Shown here in pieces: positions 54,401-64,000 of a DNA stretch of 64,000 bases. The stretch comes from Purpureocillium takamizusanense (lineage: Eukaryota > Ascomycota > Sordariomycetes > Hypocreales > Ophiocordycipitaceae). Under the pieces are notes generated by a model that worked only from the letters and a program-made list of their open reading frames with translations, made no database searches and was not told the origin of the DNA. Where the stretch lies: contig NC_063072.1 of NCBI RefSeq assembly GCF_022605165.1, positions 2,480,001 to 2,544,000 of the forward strand, read 5' to 3'. The translations under genes and the position numbers were made by a program. The number at the start of each line of letters is the position of its first letter. The stretch's first letter is position 1.

Positions 54401-57400
54401 CTGGACAAGTGCGCGAGCTTGGGCGGCCAACTCCGGGGGCAGCTGATCCATGAGATCCTCTCCCTGGTCGATGAGAGCCTGTTCCCGCAACTCTGGCGGG
54501 AATGTGAGAAGAATGCTGGCAGGAGACATCTCGGCGGCGGCGGCGCTCTGGCCACCTTGCGCCGGCTGCCGTCGGCTCCCCTCCCGTAGACGTCGGCGTT
54601 CGTCTTGTCGTTCCTGCTGAGCAATTTCCAAACGCAGCTCCTCGGGAAGAGCGTCAAGGAATTCCTGGAACACCTCCGTGGACTCTCCCGTGGCGGCCTC
54701 CTCGCGGGCTTGCGAACGTCTCTCGCTTACAGTCTGAGCAATGACCTCCTCTCTGAACTCCTCGGGCAAGGCGGCCAGGTAGTCAGGGTCAATGCCTAGT
54801 TCCGTGACATCGACTTCTTCGCCCCTGAGAGTGGTCATTACACGTGGCTGGTTGGCAGCAGATGTGCTGGTCTGAAGATCACTTCCAGCCGTTGCAGTGG
54901 GCTCCGTGCTTTCGATGCCTTCCATGACACCGACTTCAGTGTCGGCAGCCGATGCTGCCTGCTCACTGGCGGTGTTGTTGGCCGCAGCGGCCTCTGCAGC
55001 GGCTCTCTCGGCTGCCTCCCTCTCCTCGGCTTCTTTCTTTTCTCGAGCGGCCCTCTCCTCCGCTTCCTTGGCCTCTCGAGCCTTGCGCTCCTCATCGCGC
55101 CTCTTCCGCTCTGCCTCCACCCGCTTCTCGATCTCGGCCTCCTCAGCCTTGAGCTTCTTCTCTCGCTCTATGGCCGCTGGCGTGAGGTTCGCTACGATTG
55201 CATTCGCGAGCTTGCCGGCTTCCGTGTTATGCGCCGAGCCGAAAATCATCCGAGCCTCCTCCTGGTAGCGGTCCATTGTTGACTCGGGCGCGAACGACAC
55301 TGCCTGGTGGGGTTCTTGGGTCGACGAGCCATCGCGACGCTGGTCGCCTCTAGCCCAGCGAGACGTACTGGCGAGCTCTCGTGCCTCGCGCACACCACCA
55401 GGTCCTCCTGTAATCTGGAAGTGAAACGCTTGGTTGCCATTGCGGCCCATGATTGGAAGAAACTCCATCAGCTCGCCCAAGAGACCCATAGGCCCATCGA
55501 TGACATGCCGGCCAGGACCAAATCGAAGAGATGGCGAATGGGAATGGCCCACCCGTGGTGCGCCATCGGCGGCGTGGTCGGTACGTCGCAGGAGAGGGTT
55601 CACACCGTCCTCAGCATTCGGCTGTGCACCGGCGGGCCGGTGGCTGCGAGAGAAGTAGCTTCGGAAATCCAAGTGATCCCGATGCGCGCCAGTGTTGAAG
55701 CGGGGCGGAAACGGGCTGCGTTCCATACGAGCGAGCATGGGTCTCCTATGACTGCCGTCGAGGACGAAGAGCGGACGGTGCCCGTCATCCATATCTGCGT
55801 TCAGTGAGTCCCACCCGAGGCCAGACGGCATGTGAGGCATCTGGTCCTCGGGGTAGTCATCATCGTATATGTATTCCTCGTCGTCAATGTCCTCGTCGTC
55901 ATCGTCGTCGTCTTCTTCATCGTCGTGACCCTCGTCCAAGTAGTGATCGTCAAGGCCGAGATCTTGCTCGTATCCCTCGTTATCGCCGCGCATTATTGCC
56001 CGTGCCATGTTGTCTAGCAGTTCATGCGGTCCCAGGCCGTGGATGTGGGCTTCCTCTTCATCCTGAACCTCGGCGTCATAGTCGATATCATCGGCTTCTG
56101 GATCTTCTGCGTCTCCAGCGTCACTCTCACTCTCCCATCCAGAGTCCCCATCATCATCAACGGGGTTGCCTTCTTCGTCCACGATCTCAACGCGATCCTC
56201 GACGTCTTCCATGTCAGCCGAGTCCATGTCGTCGTCTTCGTCATCGTCGCTAGTGTCATCGTCATCCTCGTCATCATCCATGATGACTTCGACGACTCCG
56301 GGCTCGCCGTGGAGACCTTCGATCTCGCCCATGCCACTCAACTCCTCGTCATCGTCGCTAATGTTGTCTTCTCCATCGGAGATATCATCATCGCCGTAGT
56401 CCATCTCGTCGTCGTCATACTCATCACCGTACATGTCTTCGTCATCTTGCTCATCGTCCTCTGACTCGTCGTCCTCGCCTCGAGGCTCGAGCATTCCTAA
56501 GGCGGAATTGCGATACAAGTCCGGAGTCTCCTCCCGATCGTCATCAAGGTCAGACAGAGATGATGTGGAAGCAAACTCCTCGTCGCTCTGGTCCACCGCC
56601 GTTAGATCAGACGGTAAAGAATTTGACAAGGGCGAAAGGCTAAGCTCCTTGGCTGTGGCCGTAAGAACCCGCAGAACACGCAAGATGTACTTGATTGCGC
56701 GTTTGACGCCAGGGTAATTGAGGCTGATTTCCGCAATTGACGATGTCAGCTTGTCCACGAAGCCCTTCTCGTACATGAGGCGCCGTAGCTGAGCCTGAGA
56801 ACGAGACTGCGCTTGGTCGACATTTCGAACGCCTGAGCTCTGCTCCTTGTCCTTCTCGCCTATCATGTGATTCATCAGCTCAGCTAGGCCTTGCATTCGA
56901 GAGTAGCGGGTCTCCAAGGGCTCGTCGGTGAGCGGAGCCTTTTCATAAGCTTTGAGGACCGTGTCCAACACGAACTTTCGGACAAAAAGGAGGTCGCTCT
57001 CGTCGTCGTACGCAAATTTGTCACGGCTACGCTCCACAGGCCGCTCAGCGGTCTTGGAGACCAGCGCTACCAGGACCTTCTGCGTCAAGGAGGAAGTGGC
57101 AGCTTTCTTCTTAGACGCAATAGTATCTGTGGCTCCATTCAAGTTGCCCTGGCAGAGCAAGTCGTAGATGAGGTAGTTGAGAATACTGGACCTGGGTTTG
57201 ATAGGAGTATTGTTCAACAGCGGCGGCGCACTGCGCTTGAAGTTGATGAATTCAACCTTGGTCCTCGTATAACTCTGGAGAAGCTCGGCCAAGCAGCTCA
57301 ACAGGAAGCAGCGGTAGACGAAGATAGGGTGTTCCTCTGCTTTGAAGACGGGTTTGGACAGCTTCTTGTCAGATTCATCCATCGTAACCTTGTCTTTAGA

Positions 57401-60400
57401 CAACGAGCCCGCGGCGGAGGTGCTGGTCTCAGGCTCGGGCTTGCTGTCCTTTGCCGCTGGCAATGGTTCCTTATCGTCGACCTCGCGATAGTTCACCAGT
57501 TCACACAGCAGGAAATGAATGACCCCGTCGGGGTTCTCGACGACCGGACGCTTGCTGTCATGATGGGCCTTCGGTACGTCTGTCATCTCCTTGTCCCCGG
57601 CCTCCGTAGACTGCTTGATGTCCTCAGTTGCCGTCTCGTCGGGAACTGGCTTGGAGTCGGCGGCCGCTTCTCCAATTGCCTCCTGCGTTTTCATACTCAG
57701 GCCAGGAGATCGTGTGTCGTCTGCTGGCGTCACCTGCCACCTCGAGAATTGGAGCAGCTCATTTGTGACATCGACAAACAGGTCAGGTGCCCGAAGCGCC
57801 ACAGGAGTCATGCTATGAAGATATTGTGAAATCTCCAGAGTCCCACGGTGCGTCCTCTGCAGGGTCGGGAAGTCGCTTCGGATCTGTGCACGCATAATTT
57901 GCTTGATGATCTCTTCGTCCTCGACGACATGACGGAGAACGGTCACGATGTAGGCCGTCAATCTTGTCTGCCGGAGACGCTCAGAGCCAGATCCTGAAAG
58001 TTGCTTGGCCATGAGGAACAGGCGCTGCAAGTTCCTCTTCTCACCGACAAGCTTGGCGGCAGCGCGCTTTCGGGTGAGAATAACCAAGACTCGCAAAACG
58101 GCAGTTGCTAACATCTCTTCCTTGCCAATTCGAGGCAGAAGTTCGAGCAGAGAAGTGAGAATATCCTCTCGTTGCTGGTCGCCGACGAGCACAGATCCCT
58201 TGTGTACGACTGGTGCCGCTACTGGTTCGTCCAACGAAACAGGAGGCTTCCACTGCGCGGCGACGGGCCGTTCGTCACGGCACAGCAAGGTCTCAACAAT
58301 GAGCAGAATGTATGGGATCCAGGGAGGTAGCTCATCTGTCGAGGAAGAGGTGGGTAGCTTCAGGAAACCAACGTATTCGTCAACCTTGTCTCCCAGGGTC
58401 TCGAGGTTACGCTCGAAAAACTTGTCATCTTGAAGCAGCAAAGCCAGCAAGTGGGCATATGCGGCGATGCATTTGCCATTCCGCTTCTTGTCCTCGTCAT
58501 CGAAGGCGAGCGACGACAATGCAGACGACACCGTGGGCCCGACATCCTCCTGAGCCTCTTGATTTTGCCGACGTAGCACCACGGCAGTAATGAGATCTGA
58601 CACCTCGATGGCAGTCTCCGGATGGGCCCGAATGACGTCCAGGCATTGGTCGATCAAGTTGTTTTTCAACTTTTCTCTCAACGAACCAAGGTTCTTTTTA
58701 GCAGCAACGAACTTGCGAACAACTTCTGGTTCACCCGAGTCGGCCACAGGTGCCGTAGGGGTAGACGATTGCACGCGCTGCCCCTCGTCAGCGGTGGCAT
58801 CACCGCTGTCCATTAAATCGTGCAGCCCCTCTGTAGCCACGTCTGGTAACGCATCCAGGGACATGCGATCTACATCAGACAGGCTGGGACGCTCGCTTGA
58901 GACGGCTTCGTTTGTCGATTCATCCTGGTCGTTATTTGCCGGCTCGAGAACAGCAAGAGCCGAAACGTCGGCGTCTTCGGGCGGGATAGGGTTGCGTGGA
59001 CCAGCAAGCCCGTCTCTATGGGCACGGCAGTATTCTGTGGTACCTGTCATGTTGCCATTGGTCCTGTACGCAGCCTCGTGCGCGAGACTCTCTTCATAGC
59101 CATTATTCAGTGTCTCGGCCACGACATTGCGGTGCGGTTGCCAGTCGAAACGAGCGTCCGTGTATCGAAACGGGTCAAAGGGCGGAACGGTCTTGGATAA
59201 TTGCGGCAACTCGTGCTCGCCGAGGGAAACCACTTTGAGAATGTCAAGCAGTCGCTTGACAGTGGAATCCGGAACGCTCTCAACCAGATTCGAGTCCCAG
59301 AGCTCGACGATCGCCGGCATCGCAATGGCGCGGAATTCGACAACGACTTGCTGCAGGGCCAGACCCGAATGTGATCTCTCGCCGTTCCAGGGGTGGAGAT
59401 TGAAGAAGTTCCCAGTATCCGTGAGATACTTGCCGTTGAGCAATATATGGTACAGATCGAGGACTTTCTTCAGCCCAAACGCTGCGACCTTGCTTTTTGA
59501 CGACTCATCATTGTTATTACCAGGTACCTGACGGATGGCGCGAGCGAAAACTCGAAGCATCGTGTTCAAAACATCCAAGCCGCCTAGCTCTTTGAACGCA
59601 AGGAGCACCGGCATAATGATGTGCATGCTTGGACGGTCGCTCTGCCTGGTCGGAGGCTGGTCGATGAGCATCTCGTGCACTGTGTGCAGCATGATGATCC
59701 AATAATGGAAATCTTTGGAGGACGGTTCTGGCATCATGACTGAAGGCGACAGATGAGCTAGAACGCAGTCGGCAAGGGCCTTGGCTATTTCGAGGTGGCG
59801 ACATCTTGTGAACGGCTCAGGATGTGATGTCTCGCTGCGCCGTGGTAGGAGCGATCGCCCCAGCGCTTGGAACAATGGAAATGAAGTCGGGATCATGGGA
59901 TGCAGCAGCACTCTCAACGTTTCGTAGTTCTGAAAGCAAGGGCTAGCTTGCTCTTGCTCCGTAGGTCGTCGCGGCGTCGTCTCGTCCGCCTTCTCGCCTA
60001 ATCTCCAGTTGCTCGTGCCGTTGATAACATCTGGCAGAGATGCCGCATCGTCGCCTTCGCCCTGGATCTCTCGGGAGTTGGTGCCACCTACCGACGGCTG
60101 CCGCCTAAGCGACCAATGCTGTGGGACGACCGACAGCTGGCCAGCTTCTTCGGCCAGAACACCCCGTAACAAAGGACCAATCGATTTGACCAGCGCCAGA
60201 TAGTAGTCATAGACATTCACCGGATAGAACGAAACATTGTTGTTCCTTGAGGTAAAGAAACAATCAGACGCGATCTTAAGCAGCGTCTGTGCGTTCAACA
60301 GTGCTTTGATGATTCTGGTGCCCGTCTTGACAGGCTCCGGGAGATCCGCGCCATCCTTGGGAATATCCAAGTCTCGGTCCAGGAACGCGGCAAAGTACGG

Positions 60401-63400
60401 CGGAAGGGCCTCAGTCTTGGCACCTAGAGGCTTCAGCACGTCGATCGCATCTTGGGCGCGCCGCAACAGGGAAGGAAGAGCGCGCATGGGAGATTGCTCC
60501 ACCAGCTGCACCACAACCTGAGTCAAGCCCCTAGAGGCGGCCGTATCGCCAAAGGCAGCAGGGAGACTAGGCGATTGGCAGATGTCAAGCAAAAGCTCGA
60601 TTCCACCCTTCCGGATGAAGTACGTCTTGAGCATTCCGTTTGACAAGTAAGCTGTGAGGAAGCTGGCAAGCGCGTGGATGTATGGCGTAATCGACTCTGT
60701 GGCAGCTTCGGGCTCCTTCTCGACCTTGGCCGCCGGAGCTGCGTCTTTGGGAGATGCAACATCAGCCATATCGACGTCCAGATCGCCGGTGGACGCGGAT
60801 TCCTTGCCTGTGGGGAGTGTGTTGACATCTTCCAAGCTCCCAGTCTCGGTGACCGTGAGTAGCTTGCCGCCGGCCCTTGTGAGAAGCAACTTGGCACCCC
60901 ATCCAGCTGTGCGCGCCCTTTCAAGGCCCAGGAAGCGCACGCGTGCCACCATGTCGATTACGGCGTTTGATATCGGCGTCCGCAGCTGGGGGTGGTGACG
61001 GGCGAGCTCGTCAAAACTGCTGCCAATGGTGTGGGCGAGATCTCTATCCGACTGCATGCACTTGACGTGGGTGGAGCTTTCGAATATTTGCAGGTAGCTA
61101 TCAAAAGCCCGCGAGGACACGACCATCTTCATGCCAGTGTTGTTGAGAGAGAGCGAATTCAACACCTGGGGCACAACGCTCATGGCCTCTGCCGAGGCCA
61201 GGATACCTGCGGCAAGTGGTCCACGTCGTTCTCGACGCAGTGCTTCGTCTGGAGGCGGATGCGGTCGGTTATCTTGTTCAACGATGGAGTTGATGGCATC
61301 ATCAAGGGAATCGTCATCATCTTCACTGCCTTCCTCCCCCTCGTCCCCCTGAGTTTGTTCGCCGCCCGAGTGCAAGTCGGTCACAGAACTCCCAGTGATG
61401 GCCTCTAGGTACGTCTTGACCATGCCCGATTCCGAAATGGCTGCGAAGCTGGTGGGATCGTTGTTGATGAAGTCGCTCAAGATTGTGACAGTGTGCGTCC
61501 ATACGACCGAACCGAAAGACTTCTTGTCTTCCATTATTTCACGCAGGCTGCTCAACAGGTCAGACTTCTCGGCCAGATTTCGCAGGAGCCGGTCGGTGTT
61601 GGCCCCATAGGTGTACGAATTAGCCATGATGTGGTGAACAAACTTGAGCAGCCACTTGAGCGTCTGCTGCTGATAGAAAGGAATCAAGTAATCAACGGCG
61701 CTGGACTGCTGCTCCGGCTTCAAGCCTTGAGAGGCTTTCAACAATGTTCGAGCGTCGCCAACCGCATCGACAACCAACTTAGCAACAGCATCCAACCCAT
61801 TTGTGCTGAAGAAGGCCGTGAAGGCATTCTGGTATGTCCATATCAGACCATCCACGAACGCCAACACCATGGCGTGGTGGCGCTGAGCGATCTTGGACCG
61901 GATGTTGAGAATCTCAACGAGGATGTCCATGAGGCCGGCCGATACCATTTCATTGCCGACACGAGTAGCCATGGACAGATGTAACGTCAAGGAAAATAAG
62001 TTGTTTCGCCATTCATCCGCCTCAGTGACATGTTCGCTGTCATCATCACCACTGTCCTTCTCCATTCCGGCAACGGCTTTTCGGATGACATAGAGTAGGA
62101 TTCCATGGTTGACGTTGGCGTTGAGAGCTGACAGCACGTCCTGGCATCTGGCGTGAAAATTCGAAACTGCCTCCATGAGAGCAAGTGCAATGGATTGCAG
62201 CCATAAGGGCACCTCGACTCGGCCACTGGCAGACGGGTGGATGAGCTCTGCCAGCTGATACACCAACTGATAGCGTCTGGTCTCATCAATGTCCTGGCGA
62301 AGCACCTTCTCCAAAAAGTTGGATTCGGTGTGGATGTATGCCAGGTTGGTTATGGCGAGTAGGCGCGTGGCCAAGATCTGCCGACGGGTCTCAGACGACT
62401 CAAACAAGGCCTTGGCAGCGCGCAGCCTGTGGAACACTTCGTACTTGGCGGCAGCAGGCATGTCCTGAGGACAGCGGGACGTGAGATCTGATATGGGGGT
62501 CGAGATGACAGCCGATCGAGGAATATCAAATGATTTCTGTCCTGGGGTGACGTGCTCTTCGGCAACAGCTGGTGTTCGAGGCCCCAGGGGCGACGAGTCC
62601 TCGCCGGGGGCGTTGCGTGTTCTCGGGGTATGCTGCTGTGCAGTCATGGTGGAGCTCCGTCGCAGCGGCGTTGGCGTTGAAGGAGCCGACGTGCGACCAT
62701 GATCCACAACAGCATCGTTGCTCGGCGCCGTCTCCTCCGGGTAGTAAAAGACCCGGACATCGGCCCAATCCTTCCAGCCAATGTCGTCTGAGGACACAAG
62801 GGCGGTGAGGTCGTTTGCATGCATGGAGGTGGCAGCTCGAGCGGCACTGCTATGCGCTTTCTCTTTGCCCTTGGCAGACGCGGGGGTCGCATTGGGCGCG
62901 GAGTCGGCGAGGCTCACGATGGGGGTCTTGACAAATGGCAACGCAATTTGCTGAACGCGATCCAGGTCGATGTTGTAGTGGTTCGCCAGCAAGGCGGCAC
63001 TGATCTGCCTCGAAGGGCTGCCGAAACGCTTGACGGACGCTTGATAGCGTTGGGCCAGCTCCGACCCAACTTCGAGGGTGACAATGAGGATAGACAGCGA
63101 TGTGCTGTTCAAGAGATCGTTCAAATGGGCGCTGCTGGCGTAAATGCTTCGGTTGCCGCAGTGTTCGAGGAGCATGCGAGTGAAGCGCAGGACGGCTTCC
63201 ACTAGCAGCCTGTCGCCGTCCGACGCAAGTCCAAGTTGCTCCAACTCACGCACATCCCACAGCTTCTCGCTGCTAAAAGGCGTATCCTCGGCATGGTTCG
63301 AGAGCATCTCAGCTCCGAAGTCGCGCGTCTGGGGGCCTTCATGCAGCTTGTAGGTCTTGCAAAACTGCCCCAATATACTGTCGAAGCGGTTGAGAAGAGG

Positions 63401-63634
63401 TATCCAGTGATATAAATCGCCACGTCCAAACGGCCATCTCGACGGAAATTCGGAGAGGTGCTTTGGCAAAGATGGCAGTGGGAGGGCTGCGGTGGTCTGG
63501 ACATAGTTACGAAGCCAGGGCGACTAATCAGGCGGGGTCAGAGACGGTGTTCTCGAGGGGGGGGATGCGAGAGGGGGGAATCTCACCAGCGTCTCCCTAT
63601 GTTTGGGCTGCATCGTCTTTGTTATCTTGCCCAT
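51419..63634 (-). CDS. TOM1: Giant HECT-type E3 ubiquitin ligase, TOM1/HUWE1/UPL family
   Basis: This E3 ligase transfers ubiquitin through a catalytic cysteine. Yeast Tom1 acts on excess histones, ribosomal proteins and mRNA-export factors. The exons are 63634-63587 ([16 protein letters not shown]), 63523-51979, 51918-51574 and 51513-51419, giving 4010 residues. The N-terminus ([37 protein letters not shown]) matches the DUF908/DUF913 armadillo-like region of fungal TOM1. Central features are a long Asp/Glu tract (encoded about 55.85-56.55 kb), an Ala/Glu/Arg/Lys-rich coiled coil (about 54.95-55.2 kb) and a DUF4414-like motif ([34 protein letters not shown]). The HECT domain occupies the last ~360 residues ([40 protein letters not shown]). 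The catalytic cysteine is Cys3977 in [17 protein letters not shown]; the Q codon right after it is split by the last intron. It ends with the conserved EYFGFA. Confidence 0.97.
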
Positions 63635-64000
63635 GGTGAAAGCAGGAGCGGCAGAAGCCGCGGCGACGAAAAAAACAAGCTCCCCCTCCACTACAGGCGG
63701 CCAGCCGGCCGGAGCAACAACGCTGCGCGCAAAGGCGAAGGGCCCTCAGTCGGACAGTTGCTGGTGCGTGTCCTTGCGTGGCGGCTGATGCTAGAGCGAG
63801 CAATAATGTAGGAGGGCAACTCGTCGGTTCTGTATGAACGCGGGGGGTAGTGTCGTACAACAGGCGTCCCAGGCTGGGGAGCGCACAGCACCGGAAGAGG
63901 GTCTCGAAAGGCGTCGACAACGGCGACTCTTTGCACCGGAGTATGCAGTCCAGGCCTCGGGCAGGTAAACGGAAGGGGTCTGGTAGAAGACGCTTCGACG
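63635..64000. other. Upstream region of TOM1 to the window edge
   Basis: No supported coding frame, RNA gene or repeat is seen. Confidence 0.5.

Overview
The window is nuclear DNA from a filamentous ascomycete. Genes are GC-rich and have short introns (about 50-90 nt) with GTAAGT/GTACGT/GTGAGT-type donors and CTAAC/CTGAC branch motifs. The gene content is fungal: Pga1, an AA11-type LPMO, the RPC82/QCR2/VMA2/TOM1 set and alpha-tubulin. The best guess is a hypocrealean Sordariomycete. That is an inference from protein style; no database search was possible.

Layout: Nineteen protein-coding genes were resolved, most to exon level. Positions 1-2075 (-) hold a coiled-coil protein of unknown function that runs off the window. 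They are followed by GGC1 (-, mitochondrial GTP/GDP carrier) and RPC82 (-, RNA polymerase III). RPC82 shares a divergent promoter with QCR2 (+, complex III core 2), and PBP1/ataxin-2 (+) comes next. A gene-poor stretch of about 5.2 kb (14.3-19.5 kb) is full of simple repeats and a perfect hairpin. It ends at a secreted AA11-type LPMO (+). Two uncharacterised genes are divergently arranged at 21.4-27.1 kb. Then come a WW-domain low-complexity protein (+), PGA1 (-), alpha-tubulin (+), HMG-CoA lyase (+), V-ATPase subunit B (+), a secreted aldose 1-epimerase (+), DPH1 (+), an APH-fold kinase-like protein (+), CTF8 (-), ribosomal protein S6 (+) and a giant TOM1/HUWE1-type HECT ligase (-). The ligase occupies the last 12 kb.

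How the genes relate: most are unlinked housekeeping genes and this is not a biosynthetic cluster. Themes are mitochondrial metabolism (GGC1, QCR2, HMG-CoA lyase), gene expression and translation (RPC82, PBP1, DPH1, RPS6), and the endomembrane and secreted compartment (PGA1, VMA2, LPMO, aldose epimerase). No tRNA, rRNA, transposon or CRISPR array could be supported.

Most unusual signals: an ataxin-2 homologue with no visible LSm domain; an apparent pair of compensating frameshifts inside an uncharacterised helical-repeat-like gene; a Gly/Ser-rich open frame right after the LPMO stop; a GC-AG intron in QCR2; a dispersed, mainly intergenic TACTTCGTA motif; and the divergent pair of unknown genes.
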